Shown one piece after another: positions 24,352 to 34,299 of a DNA stretch of 34,330 nucleotides. Positions within the stretch are counted from its first letter, which is position 1, and every line of letters starts with the position of its first letter. Location: positions 28,498-62,827 of the forward strand of contig NZ_RAUX01000028.1 in the NCBI RefSeq assembly GCF_013464485.1, written 5' to 3'. The stretch comes from Stenotrophomonas maltophilia (GTDB lineage Bacteria; Pseudomonadota; Gammaproteobacteria; Xanthomonadales; Xanthomonadaceae). The notes under the pieces were generated by a model, which saw only the letters and a program-made list of their open reading frames with translations, was not told the origin of the DNA and searched no databases. The position numbers and the translations under genes were made by a program.

Positions 24352-24992
24352 AACAGTTCTCCAGCGGTGGCGTGCCGCGTCAGTTCCTGCTTCAGGACCT
24401 GGCGCGCGCGGTGCAGGTGGCTCTTGATGGTACCGCGCGCCAGCCCTGTCACCTGCTCGATCTCGGCCAGATCGAAATCCTCCAGGTAGTGCAGGCCGAC
24501 AATCAGCCGCTGCGGTGCATTCAGCCGTTCCAGTGCCGCGCCCAGCTGACGCCCGGCCTGCAACGCCTCGCTCAGTTCCGCCGGCCCAGGGCCTTCATCA
24601 CCGACGCCCAGTTCCTCGGGCACCTCCACTGCCACCATCCATTGCGCTTCCAACCGTCGCCGCCGCAGGTACTGCAGCGCGGTGGTATAGGCCACCCGCG
24701 AAACCCAAGTGCGCAGCGATGATTCGAAGCGGAAACGGTGCAGCTGGCGGAACACCGCCAGGAAGGTTTCCTGCAGCAGATCGGCCACCTGATCGCGGTC
24801 GCCAACCATGCGTCCGATCACATGCGCGCAGGTACGTTGATGGGCCTGCACCAGCTGCGCGAAGGCCGGTTGCGAGCCATCGATGATGGCGCTGACCAGG
24901 GCGCGGTCGTCATCCGCGCCCGGTGCACTCTCCGCAGGGACGCCGCGGCGGCGCCCCCGCAATGCCGACAGCACTTCGCCGAGCAGGCTCAT
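24348..24992 (-). CDS. ECF-type RNA polymerase sigma factor
   Basis: A 214-residue sigma-70 family protein with the two conserved ECF regions: sigma-2 (about 30-115, containing DRDQVADLLQETFLAVFRQL and WVSRVAYTTALQYL) and sigma-4 (about 150-205, with LNAPQRLIVGLHYLEDFDLAEIEQ and a GLARGTIKSHLHRAR helix-turn-helix). The sigma-2/sigma-4 linker is longer and acidic. It should direct RNA polymerase to a small regulon, unknown from sequence. ATG 24992 is preceded by a GGGGG purine stretch; the frame runs upstream to 25091 without similarity. Its stop overlaps the 71-residue membrane protein start. Confidence 0.9.
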   Translation of the reverse strand: MSLLGEVLSALRGRRRGVPAESAPGADDDRALVSAIIDGSQPAFAQLVQAHQRTCAHVIGRMVGDRDQVADLLQETFLAVFRQLHRFRFESSLRTWVSRVAYTTALQYLRRRRLEAQWMVAVEVPEELGVGDEGPGPAELSEALQAGRQLGAALERLNAPQRLIVGLHYLEDFDLAEIEQVTGLARGTIKSHLHRARQVLKQELTRHATAGELL

Positions 24993-25029
24993 GCGCGGGG
25001 CGCCCCCTGTGCCCGTGGCATGTCCTGGC

Positions 25030-25359
25030 TCAGCCCTTGCGTGCGGCAGGACGGGTGAAGTGCCAGGCCAGCAGCTGGCCGAGGCCGGCACTGCCGACCA
25101 TCGCAGCGGCAGCGCCGAAGGTCAGCTCACGTGCACCGATCGCCTCCAGCAGGCCCATTGCCACAGCCAGACTGACCAGGCTGATGCCCCAGCGCAGCGC
25201 GCCCTGGCGGCGACGCTCTTCTTCCAATACGGCCAGCGAGCGGATGACTTCCTCGGGTACATGGGGCGCCACCAGCTTGCTGCGCGCCCGTGCATCGGCG
25301 ATGGCATGGATCGCGTAGGCGATGCAGATGAAGAGGGTGATCGGGATCAGTTCCTGCAT
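25030..25359 (-). CDS. small membrane protein of the sigma-factor operon
   Basis: A 109-residue protein: one hydrophobic segment at about 4-20, a charged middle (ARSKLVAPHVPEEVIRSL and a basic EEERRRQGALR), then two hydrophobic segments to about residue 100 and a basic tail. I do not recognise the family. The ATG at 25359 has GGAG 7 nt upstream. It ends 37 bp before the sigma gene on the same strand, so the three genes are probably one transcript; a link with sigma activity or its signal is possible but not shown. Confidence 0.7.
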   Translation of the reverse strand: MQELIPITLFICIAYAIHAIADARARSKLVAPHVPEEVIRSLAVLEEERRRQGALRWGISLVSLAVAMGLLEAIGARELTFGAAAAMVGSAGLGQLLAWHFTRPAARKG

Positions 25360-25526
25360 GGTCGGGCTCCTGTTCGGTGGATGATGCGGGTTCAGGAGAA
25401 TGGATGCGCAACCCCGGCAACCGGTTGCAGCATTTTGCCGATTCCGCTGCCATGACCTGTGGCCCCTGCCCCAGGGCTGGGCGACTGCTACGCTTGGCCG
25501 GTTTCCTTTTCCGGTGCCGTCCGCCC
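25360..25526. promoter_or_regulatory. divergent promoter region with a 12-bp palindrome
   Basis: This 167-bp gap separates the minus-strand sigma-factor operon from the plus-strand peptidase gene, so it must hold promoters in both directions. GCAACCGGTTGC (25417-25428) is a perfect 12-bp palindrome and could be a dimeric-regulator site. I cannot assign a -35/-10 pair with confidence. Confidence 0.4.
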
Positions 25527-27896
25527 ATGTCCCGAGTGCTGCCCCTGTCCCTCCTGCTGTCGGCCGTGCTGGCCGCACCGGCCGCGCATGCTGCGCCCAC
25601 GCCGATCACCATCGAGCAGGCCATGGCCGATCCGGACTGGATCGGTCCGCCGGTCGAGAAAGCCTGGTGGTCGTGGAACAGCCAGCAGGTGGAGTACCAG
25701 CTCAAGCGCAACGGCAGCCCGGTGCGCGATACCTTCCGCCAGCCGGTGGCCGGTGGCGTGGCCGCGCAGGTGGCCGATGACCAGCGCGGCACCCTGGACG
25801 TGGCCGAGCCTGTCTACGACCGCAGCCGCAGCCGCAGCGCCTTCGTGCGCAATGGCGATGTGTTCGTGCGCGACCTGCGCAGCGGTGCGCTGACCCAGCT
25901 GACCCGCAGCAACGAGCGCGCAGGCAACGTGAACTTCGCCGCCGACAACGGCGTGATCTGGCGCGTCGGCCAGAATTGGTTCCACTGGACCGCCGCCAGC
26001 GGCGTGCAGCAGGTGGCCAGCCTGAAGGCCGAGAAGGATCCGCGTACGGCACCGAAGGCCGACGTACTGCGCGACCAGCAGCTGCGCACGCTGGAAACCC
26101 TGCGCCGCGACCGCGACCAGCGCGAAGCACTGAAGGACCAGGACCAGCGCTGGCGCCAGGCCGACCCGACCCGCGCGCCGGGCCCGGTGTACCTGGGCAC
26201 CGACGTGGAGATCGCCGACAGCGTGCTGTCGCCGGACCTGACTCACCTGATCGTGGTGACCAAGCCGAAGGACTTCGACGACGGCCGTGGCGGCAAGATG
26301 CCGCTGTACGTGACCGAGTCAGGTTACGAGGAAACCGAGGACACCCGCACCCGCGTCGGCCGCAACGGCTTCGAGCCGCACACGCTGTGGTACGTGGACG
26401 TGCGCACCGGCAAGGCCGAGAAGGTCTCGCTGGCTGGCCTGCCGGGCATCAGCACCGATCCGCTGGCCGAACTGCGCCGCAAGGCCGGCAAGGACGCGCT
26501 GAAGGGCGAACGCAGCGTGCAGGTGATGAGCGACTTCATGGGCGGCGGCATCCGCTGGAGCGCCGACGGCCAGCAGGCCGCAGTGATGCTGCGTGCCAAC
26601 GACAACAAGGACCGCTGGATCATCAGCGTCAACGCTGCCGACGGCCGCGTGCAGAACCGCCACCGCCTCACCGACAACGGCTGGATCAACTGGGGCTTCA
26701 ACGATTTCGGCTGGATGGCCGATGGCCGCACGCTGTGGCTGCTGTCCGAGGAATCGGGCTTCTCGCACCTGTACACCCAGGCCGGTACTGCCAAGCCACA
26801 GGCGTTGACCAGCGGCAGGTGGGAAACCTCGGCGCCGGTGCCGTCGGCCGATGGCAAGGGCTTCTACTTCCTGTGCAACCAGCAGGCCCCGCATGACTAC
26901 GAAGTCTGCGCTGTCGATACCGGCAGCCGCCAGGTGCGCGAGTTGACCAGTCTCAACGGCGTGGAAGACTTCTCGCTGTCTCCGGACGGCCAGCAGCTGC
27001 TGGTGCGCTACTCCGGCGCCTACCTGCCGCCGCAGCTGGCCGTGCTGCCCAGTGCCGGTGGCCAGGCACGCGTGCTGACCGACACCCGCACTGCCGACTA
27101 CAAGGCGCGCCAGTGGATCCAGCCGAAGCTGGTGGCAGTGCCGTCCAAGCACGGTGCCGGCGTGGTCTGGGCCAAGTACTACGAGCCGGAAAACAAGGAA
27201 CCGGGGAAGAAGTACCCGATCGTGATGTTCGTGCACGGCGCCGGCTACCTGCAGAACGTGCACCAGCGCTACCCGGCTTACTTCCGCGAGCAGATGTTCC
27301 ACAACCTGCTGGTGCAGAAGGGCTACATCGTGCTGGACATGGATTACCGCGGCAGCGAGGGCTACGGCCGCGACTGGCGCACCGCGATCTACCGCAACAT
27401 GGGCCACCCGGAACTGGAAGACTACAAGGACGGCCTGGACTGGCTGGTCGACACCCAACAGGGTGACCGCGACCACGCCGGCATCTACGGCGGTTCCTAC
27501 GGCGGCTTCATGACCTTCATGGCGCTGTTCCGCTCGCCGGGCACCTTCAAGGCCGGTGCCGCGCTGCGCCCGGTGGTGGACTGGCACCAGTACAACCACG
27601 GCTACACCAGCAACATCCTCAACACCCCGGACATCGATCCGGAGGCGTACCGCGTGTCCTCGCCGATCGAGTACGCGCAGAACCTGCAGGACAACCTGCT
27701 GATCGCCCACGGCATGATGGATGACAACGTGTTCTTCCAGGACTCGGTGAACCTGACCCAGCGCCTGATCGAACTGCACAAGGACAACTGGTCGATCGCA
27801 CCGTACCCGCTGGAACGACACGGCTACGTCCGCGCCGATTCCTGGCTGGACCAGTACAAGCGCATCCTCAAGCTGTTCGAGCAGAACCTGAAGTGA
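25527..27896 (+). CDS. secreted prolyl oligopeptidase-family (S9, DPP IV-like) peptidase
   Basis: A 789-residue secreted peptidase. A signal peptide covers about 1-23 (cut near AHAAP). Residues about 60-540 are a beta-propeller typical of the DPP IV N-terminal domain; the C-terminal part is an alpha/beta hydrolase with the triad S657 (GGSYGGF), D732 (GMMDDN) and H765 (ERHGY). It should release dipeptides or cleave after proline/alanine in peptides, in the periplasm or outside. The EE motif that anchors the N terminus in DPP IV is not evident in its usual form, so the exact specificity is uncertain. ATG 25527 opens the signal peptide; the frame upstream is not leader-like. It overlaps the Nudix gene by 4 bp. 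Confidence 0.92.
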   Translation: MSRVLPLSLLLSAVLAAPAAHAAPTPITIEQAMADPDWIGPPVEKAWWSWNSQQVEYQLKRNGSPVRDTFRQPVAGGVAAQVADDQRGTLDVAEPVYDRSRSRSAFVRNGDVFVRDLRSGALTQLTRSNERAGNVNFAADNGVIWRVGQNWFHWTAASGVQQVASLKAEKDPRTAPKADVLRDQQLRTLETLRRDRDQREALKDQDQRWRQADPTRAPGPVYLGTDVEIADSVLSPDLTHLIVVTKPKDFDDGRGGKMPLYVTESGYEETEDTRTRVGRNGFEPHTLWYVDVRTGKAEKVSLAGLPGISTDPLAELRRKAGKDALKGERSVQVMSDFMGGGIRWSADGQQAAVMLRANDNKDRWIISVNAADGRVQNRHRLTDNGWINWGFNDFGWMADGRTLWLLSEESGFSHLYTQAGTAKPQALTSGRWETSAPVPSADGKGFYFLCNQQAPHDYEVCAVDTGSRQVRELTSLNGVEDFSLSPDGQQLLVRYSGAYLPPQLAVLPSAGGQARVLTDTRTADYKARQWIQPKLVAVPSKHGAGVVWAKYYEPENKEPGKKYPIVMFVHGAGYLQNVHQRYPAYFREQMFHNLLVQKGYIVLDMDYRGSEGYGRDWRTAIYRNMGHPELEDYKDGLDWLVDTQQGDRDHAGIYGGSYGGFMTFMALFRSPGTFKAGAALRPVVDWHQYNHGYTSNILNTPDIDPEAYRVSSPIEYAQNLQDNLLIAHGMMDDNVFFQDSVNLTQRLIELHKDNWSIAPYPLERHGYVRADSWLDQYKRILKLFEQNLK

Positions 27897-28312
27897 GCAA
27901 CGCCGCGGCCACGATCCGTATCGTGGCCGCGGTCATCCTGGATGACCGCGGCCGGGCGCTGGTGGTGCGCAAGCACGGCGCCAGCCGCTTCATCCAGCCG
28001 GGCGGCAAGCCCGAAGCCGGCGAAGCACCGCTGCAGGCACTGGCCCGCGAACTGGATGAAGAACTCGGTGTGCAGCTGTGCGCCGAAACCGCCATCGCGA
28101 TGGGCACGTTCGAGGACTGGGCGGTGAACGAGCCCGGCCATCGCGTGCAGGCACAGGCCTGGTGGGTGCGGGTGGACGGCACGCCACAGGCACGTACCGA
28201 AATCGCCGAACTGGCCTGGGTACCGCTGCAGCCGCCGCATGGCCTGCCCTTGGCACCGTTGAGCGAACACCATATCCTGCCGGCCGTCGCCACCCGGGTG
28301 ACGGCCCGCTGA
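27893..28312 (+). CDS. Nudix hydrolase
   Basis: A 139-residue Nudix protein with an intact Nudix box from about residue 38 to 60, GKPEAGEAPLQALARELDEE followed by LGV, matching G-x5-E-x7-REUxEE-x-G-U. It hydrolyses a nucleoside diphosphate linked to another group; the substrate is not visible from sequence. The start GTG 27893 overlaps the peptidase stop as GTGA, so it is translationally coupled. The pairing with the peptidase is not functionally obvious. Confidence 0.92.
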   Translation: MSNAAATIRIVAAVILDDRGRALVVRKHGASRFIQPGGKPEAGEAPLQALARELDEELGVQLCAETAIAMGTFEDWAVNEPGHRVQAQAWWVRVDGTPQARTEIAELAWVPLQPPHGLPLAPLSEHHILPAVATRVTAR

Positions 28313-28342
28313 CCGCGCGGGCACCGATTGCAAGGACACCGG

Positions 28343-28903
28343 ATGTCAATGTCGATCCCGCCGATTCCTTCGCTGGTCCAACCGACCTATCACGCCTGGG
28401 TGCGCCCGATCGCACACGCCTCGTTCTGGCTGTCACTGCTGCTCACGGTCTACTTCGTGATGCAGGGACTGCTGCTGTGGCCGCTGCACAACCTTCCGAT
28501 CTGGCACCTGGTTGAGAGGGAAGTACAACTCCAGCACCTGCACAGCCTGATCTGGCTTCTGGCGCATCCGGTGGCCGCGTCGATGATCGTCGCACTGCTG
28601 TGCCTTGCCTCGACGCTGGCCAGCTGGGGACTGCTGCGCGAGCGCAGCTGGGGCCTGTGGAGCTTTGTGGCGATCCTGCTGATGAGTGCATTGACCAACT
28701 TTGCGATCGCCGGGTGGCTGGACGTGTTCATGCGCGACGTCATCCCGTTTCTCTCCGACGACGCCGTCCTGCAACAGGAACTCCATCTGAAACGCTGGTT
28801 GATCACGCTGACCATGGTGGCCATGTCGTTCGTACTCCTCGGCCTGCAGGGTTGGCTGGCCTGGCGCCTGCTGCGACCAGACATCCGCTCGCGCTTCCAC
28901 TGA
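28343..28903 (+). CDS. four-helix membrane protein of unknown function
   Basis: A 186-residue membrane protein with four clear hydrophobic helices (about 25-50, 75-95, 105-125 and 150-175) and short polar ends. No recognised domain. I chose ATG 28343 because AAGGA (28332-28336) lies 6 nt upstream; an in-frame TTG at 28328 is less likely. It begins 30 bp after the Nudix gene and ends 35 bp before the first cysteine-rich paralog, so it may share a transcript with either. Confidence 0.72.
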   Translation: MSMSIPPIPSLVQPTYHAWVRPIAHASFWLSLLLTVYFVMQGLLLWPLHNLPIWHLVEREVQLQHLHSLIWLLAHPVAASMIVALLCLASTLASWGLLRERSWGLWSFVAILLMSALTNFAIAGWLDVFMRDVIPFLSDDAVLQQELHLKRWLITLTMVAMSFVLLGLQGWLAWRLLRPDIRSRFH

Positions 28904-28938
28904 GCCACACCCCTTTTCCGCACGACAAGGACCGTCGC

Positions 28939-30057
28939 ATGCGCTTGCTGACCCTTCTCCCCGCGCTGCTGCTGTTCGCCGCGCTGCCTGCCGCCGCCGA
29001 TGCGCTGCGCTGTGGCGAATACCGCAGCACCGACGGTGGCATGGCGCTGATATTCACATCACCCAGCAGCGGCTACCGCCGCGACGACGGCAGCGAGCCG
29101 GAGCCGCTGTGGGTCGATCGCAGTGCGGCGCAGGCCCGCCTGGTCATGCTCGACGATGGCGTGGCACTGCCGGTCCGGATCAGCGCCGATGGGCAGCGCA
29201 TCGAAGACGACGTGGTGGTCTACACGCTGCGCCAGTCCCGGGACTGCGCCGTCGAACCCAGTGCGATTGCCGGCAGCTGCCGCGCCGCCGGCAGCCACTG
29301 CATTGCGCAGCTGCCCGCGGCTTCGCCCAGCCAGGCCCAGCGCGCGTGCAGCGAAGGCGTTGGCGCGGGCTGCTCGGCGCTGCTGCGACAACTGCGGGAT
29401 GACAGCCCAGCGAAGGCCACCGACGACGTCGGTGCCACGGGCTTTGATCGCCCGCCTGCCTGCCGCGAACACACGCCCGGGCATGACCCGCAGGCCTGCG
29501 AGGCGCTGACCAATGATGCATTGGCTGCCGCCATGCAGCGGGTGAATCAACGCCTGCAGCAGGAAGACGAAGACACACTGGATTCGCCGCTTCCGGCCGC
29601 TGCACGCGATCAGCTGCAGCAGCTGTGCCTGCAGCACCGCAGTGGCCGCTTCTGCGTGGAAGTGGCCGCGCAGCAATTGAACGCGCTGGAACCTGCGTTG
29701 GCAGTGCAGGCCCTGCAGATGGTCTGCGATGCGGGCCGCGTCAGTGCCTGTGAGCGTATCGCGCCACTGCGTGGCCTCGGCACCGACCTGCGCCTGGTTC
29801 CGCTGCAGCAGGTGCCGTGCGGCCGTTACCAGGCCGACGGTGGCGTGATCGACATGCTCGACTTCGGTGATGGCGCGCGTGCCCGCCTGCACGAAGGCGC
29901 CGTCCAGCTGCAGCAGAACGGCGAAACCCTTGTGCTGCGCCAGCTCGGCAATGGCGACCTGCTCGGCATGGATACCCAGACCGGCTACCAGCGTTACCGG
30001 CCATTGCCCGGCACGGCACAATGCACGCCCCCGCGCGAGGGCCAGGGTTCGCCGTAG
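28939..30057 (+). CDS. exported cysteine-rich two-module protein, paralog 1 (short)
   Basis: A 372-residue protein with a signal peptide (about 1-20). The mature part opens with CGEYRSTDGG (from C25); C137-x7-C145 sits in ACSEGVGAGC; C230 and C239 and further pairs follow; a second CGRYQADGG module starts at C294. The chain stops soon after the second module (CTPPREGQGSP), where paralogs 2 and 3 go on for about 120 residues, so this copy lacks their C-terminal domain. C-x7-C pairs are like the disulfide-linked helix pairs of Sel1/Hcp-type repeats. Function unknown. ATG 28939 has an AAGGA 8 nt upstream. Confidence 0.75.
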   Translation: MRLLTLLPALLLFAALPAAADALRCGEYRSTDGGMALIFTSPSSGYRRDDGSEPEPLWVDRSAAQARLVMLDDGVALPVRISADGQRIEDDVVVYTLRQSRDCAVEPSAIAGSCRAAGSHCIAQLPAASPSQAQRACSEGVGAGCSALLRQLRDDSPAKATDDVGATGFDRPPACREHTPGHDPQACEALTNDALAAAMQRVNQRLQQEDEDTLDSPLPAAARDQLQQLCLQHRSGRFCVEVAAQQLNALEPALAVQALQMVCDAGRVSACERIAPLRGLGTDLRLVPLQQVPCGRYQADGGVIDMLDFGDGARARLHEGAVQLQQNGETLVLRQLGNGDLLGMDTQTGYQRYRPLPGTAQCTPPREGQGSP

Positions 30058-30094
30058 CGCCAGGAGCTTCCCGTTCGATCGTCAAGGAGACGAC

Positions 30095-31711
30095 ATGCAT
30101 TCACCCGCACCGCGCCGCCGCTGGCTGGCCTGGGCCCTGCTGCTGGCCGCGCCGATGGCCGCCGCACAGTCGCCACAATGCGGCCTGTTCAAGGCCGACG
30201 AAGGCAGCGGCACGCTGCGCATCAGCTCACCGAACCGCGGCGAGCAGAAGCACTTCGGCAGTGCGCCGTCTCCGGTCGCGTTCCAGCAGATCGACGGAAA
30301 GCTGCAACTGGTGAACCTGGAGTACGGCCTGCCCAGCGCGCTGCAAGTGCGCGATCGTGGCCGCACGGTCGAGGTGGATGGCACGGTCTACCTCCTGCAG
30401 GCGCCCGCACAGTGCGCCGCAACCGCCACGCCGGCTGCAGGCAGCTGCCTGGCTGATGCGGCGGCGTGCCTGGACAACCGTCGCGAAGCGACCCCGGCCG
30501 CCCTGGAAGCGGGGTGTCGGGAAGGCGTGCCCGGCATGTGCCTGCAACTGGCTGATCGTTGGCACGAGGAGGCCAAACCCTCGGTCGAGGCCGATCCCGC
30601 CCTGGCAAAGGCAGCGCTCGACGCCGCCTTGTCTGGCATCAAACTCCCCGCTGCCTGTGACAACGGTGGCTTCGAACAGGGAACCCCGGCGTGTGCCGCC
30701 GCACTCGAGGCCAACCCGGCAGTGCAGGAGCAGCTGGTCAAGGCCGCGATGACGGCCGCCATGAACGAAGCCATGGTGACGATGACGGCGCCGACCGTGC
30801 CGGTGATCATTCCGGCTGAGCGGCGGCAACAGTTGTTGCAGCTATGCCGCGAGGTACCGCACGGCGGCTTCTGCACCCGCGTGGCTGAGCTGTCCTGGGA
30901 CGCGGGAGATCCCCAGCAGGCGGTGCAGGCCCTGGCTGCGGCCTGCCCCCCCGGCAATGACACCGCCACCTGCGAGCGCCTGCCGGCGTTGCAGGCGGTG
31001 GGCGCATCGCTGCGACCGCAGCCCGCAACTGCATTGCCCTGCGGCAACTACCGGTCCGACGGCGGCCTGATGGACACGCTGGATTTCGGTGACGCCGGCC
31101 TGGTTGGCGTTGGCTGGAGCAGCCATCTTCGCGCACGCGTCGAAGCGGGCGACATCCGCATCCACCACGACCGGGACGGCGACTTCGTGCTGCGCCCGCT
31201 GCCCGGCGGCCAGTTGCTGGGCCTGGATAACTGGACCCGCTTCCAGGTGTTCGTCCCCACCGGCGAGGGCCCGACCCGGTGCAGTGCACCGAAGCAGTTC
31301 AAGGTGCTGCCACTGCCACAGGATTGCCCGCTGGCACTGGCCAACGAGGGCGGCGCCGAAGCCTGCTGCGCGCAGGGCAAGCTGCAGGGCTGCAACATTC
31401 TCGGCAACCGCCTTGCGCTGTCCGGCGACTGGCTGCAGGCCGCCGGGCACTACACCACGGTCTGCCGCGCCGGCGTGCGCGAAGGGTGCGAGAACCTGGT
31501 GACCGCACAGGGCAACGGCGCGGAACTGGACGCACGGGCAACACTGGAGCAGCTGTGCAAGGCCGACCGTAGTGGCCTGCATGTGGCCTGCGACGTGCTC
31601 GGCACCCAGAACTGGGAGCTGATCACGCTGGGTGGTGCTCTGCAGAAGGCGGTTGACGAGGCAGCCGAGGACGACGCTCCGGCGCCGCGCAACTCCAACC
31701 GCAAGCGCTGA
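30095..31711 (+). CDS. exported cysteine-rich two-module protein, paralog 2 (full length)
   Basis: A 538-residue protein, the complete member of the trio. Signal peptide about 1-24. First module CGLFKADEGSG from C29, C141-x7-C149 (CREGVPGMC), cysteines at 252/261 and 285/294, second module CGNYRSDGGLMDTLDFGDAG from C317, then a C-terminal region with CCAQGKLQGC (425-434) and C458-x7-C466 (CRAGVREGC). The second module resembles the first, suggesting an internal duplication. The C-terminal part resembles Sel1-like repeats with cysteine pairs. AAGGAG lies 6 nt before ATG 30095. It starts 37 bp after paralog 1, so the two are probably an operon. Likely periplasmic or surface-exposed; no function known to me. 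Confidence 0.78.
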   Translation: MHSPAPRRRWLAWALLLAAPMAAAQSPQCGLFKADEGSGTLRISSPNRGEQKHFGSAPSPVAFQQIDGKLQLVNLEYGLPSALQVRDRGRTVEVDGTVYLLQAPAQCAATATPAAGSCLADAAACLDNRREATPAALEAGCREGVPGMCLQLADRWHEEAKPSVEADPALAKAALDAALSGIKLPAACDNGGFEQGTPACAAALEANPAVQEQLVKAAMTAAMNEAMVTMTAPTVPVIIPAERRQQLLQLCREVPHGGFCTRVAELSWDAGDPQQAVQALAAACPPGNDTATCERLPALQAVGASLRPQPATALPCGNYRSDGGLMDTLDFGDAGLVGVGWSSHLRARVEAGDIRIHHDRDGDFVLRPLPGGQLLGLDNWTRFQVFVPTGEGPTRCSAPKQFKVLPLPQDCPLALANEGGAEACCAQGKLQGCNILGNRLALSGDWLQAAGHYTTVCRAGVREGCENLVTAQGNGAELDARATLEQLCKADRSGLHVACDVLGTQNWELITLGGALQKAVDEAAEDDAPAPRNSNRKR

Positions 31712-32662
<951 letters not shown>

Positions 32663-32670
32663 CCTTCCGG

Positions 32671-32700
32671 CGCCACGCCTGACGCGTGGCGTCTTCTCCT
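32671..32700 (+). terminator. intrinsic terminator after hemF
   Basis: CGCCACGC (32671-32678) and GCGTGGCG (32684-32691) form a perfect 8-bp stem with a CTGAC loop, followed by the T-rich TCTTCTCCT. It begins 9 bp after the hemF stop codon. Confidence 0.75.
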
Positions 32701-32758
32701 GCCTGTGGTGCGCCCTGCACCGGACAGGTCCTGCTTTGCCTCCTTCAAGGATGACCCC

Positions 32759-34279
32759 ATGCCTGCTGCTGTTTCCCTCCGCCCCCGCGCTGCGGGCTGG
32801 CGCTCCCTGCTGTTGCTCGCACTGGCCTCGGCCAGTCTGCCGGCTGCCGCGCAGTCGATGGCCTGCGGCACCTACAAGGACAGCGGCGGCACTATCACGC
32901 TGACCATCGAGAGCGAAGGCCACGCCTTCCTGTCCGGCCCCTACCAGGCCACCTAGGAGCTGCGCATCGCCCGCCAGGAAGACGTGCTCGGCACCGGCAA
33001 CCTGTCCACGGGACGCCTGGAAAACTGGTTCTTCTCGGACAACGACCGCACGATCAACACGCCCTATCGCGAGTTCACCCGTGAGCACGCCGCCGCCTGC
33101 AAGACGATGCCCGAGCCCATCGAAGATGGTTGCGTGATGAACACCTCCGAGTGCCTGGAGGCGCTGCCCGAGGCCGCACCGGTGAAGCTGCACGCCTGGT
33201 GTGCCGAGGGCGTGGGCGCGGCCTGCTCCCAGCTGTTGGAGACCTACCAGCAGCAGGCCAAGGGCGCTGCCCCGGCGCCTGCACGGGCCGAGCCGCCGAA
33301 GCCGGAGATCTGCAAGGAGGATTCCGCGTCCTTCAACGCCGAGGGTTGCAGAGCGATCGCCGAGGTGGTCGGGCTGGAGATGATCGGCAAGTCCCTGCTC
33401 GGGCTGCAGCATTCGGTTGATCCCGTGTTGCCGTCCGCGCAGCTCGATGAGCTGGCCACATTGTGCCGGCAGCAGCACGGCGAGACCTTCTGCGCCGACG
33501 TTGCCGAGGTGCTGTGGAGTGGCGGGCGCCTGTTGCAGGCCCACGAAGCGCTGCAGCTGTCATGCGCGCAGCGCGCCGACGGCGTGGCCTGCGGCCGCGC
33601 CAAGGCGCTTGCCAGCCTGGCCGCTGCGCCGGTCGCTTCACTGGCTCCGGTGCCGGCCACTGCGCTGCCGTGTGGGAGCTATGAAGCCGAGTACGGTGTG
33701 CTCTCGCAGCTGCGCTTCCTCGATGGCGGCCTGGTTGAGGCCGAGGGCCGCGACCAGCGCCTGCGCGCGCGCCTGCAGGACGGCCGCATCCTCATCCGTC
33801 CCGATGTCGGCAGCGACTTCGTGCTGCAACCGCTGAAGAACGGAAACCTCGCCAGCGTCGACGACGGCAACCGCTTCGCCTACTACGAGCGCAAGCCCGC
33901 CGCAGGCAATGCCAGCTGCACGCCGCCGGTGGCGTTCGTGGAGATCCCGCTGCCACTGGATTGCCCCACCCTGGCACGCAAGGACGGCGCCAAGGCCTGC
34001 TGCACCGAGGGCAAGCTGCTGGGCTGCAAGGTTGCCGGCGAAGCGCTGTTCGAGGCCGAGAAATGGGCCGCGTCGCTGCCCTACTTCGAGACGCTGTGCG
34101 GCGCCGGTGTCCGCGAAGGGTGCCTGGCATTGGCAGCGGTGTATTCGCATACCGCCGACCCGAAGATCCCGCAGGCCATGGCGACGCTCTGCGCGAAGGA
34201 TGGCAAGGGCACGCATGTGGCCTGTGATGTGGACGCCACCCGCAACTGGCCGGCACTGAAGGCCGAAGCCGCGCTCTGA
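32759..34279 (+). pseudogene. exported cysteine-rich two-module protein, paralog 3, interrupted by an in-frame amber codon
   Basis: Read through the stop this is a 506-codon reading frame homologous to paralog 2. Codons 1-65 hold a signal peptide (about 1-32) and CGTYKDSGG (from C36). A TAG at 32954-32956 (codon 66) interrupts it; the frame then stays open to 34279 with no shift, containing CAEGVGAAC, a second module CGSYEAEYG, CCTEGKLLGC and CGAGVREGC as in paralog 2. An internal GTG at 32984 could give a 431-residue product but without a signal peptide, and no good Shine-Dalgarno is placed for it (the AGGAG overlapping the TAG is about 24 nt away). So it is most likely a recent nonsense mutation, or an assembly/sequencing error. 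Readthrough is not excluded. Confidence 0.7.
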
Positions 34280-34299
34280 GGGCGCGGGAAGGGGTACCC

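Noticed and set aside
32984-34279. Paralog 3 as an intact gene starting at the internal GTG 32984
   Set aside because: No signal peptide and no suitably spaced ribosome site, while the homologous first module and signal peptide lie upstream of the TAG in the same frame.
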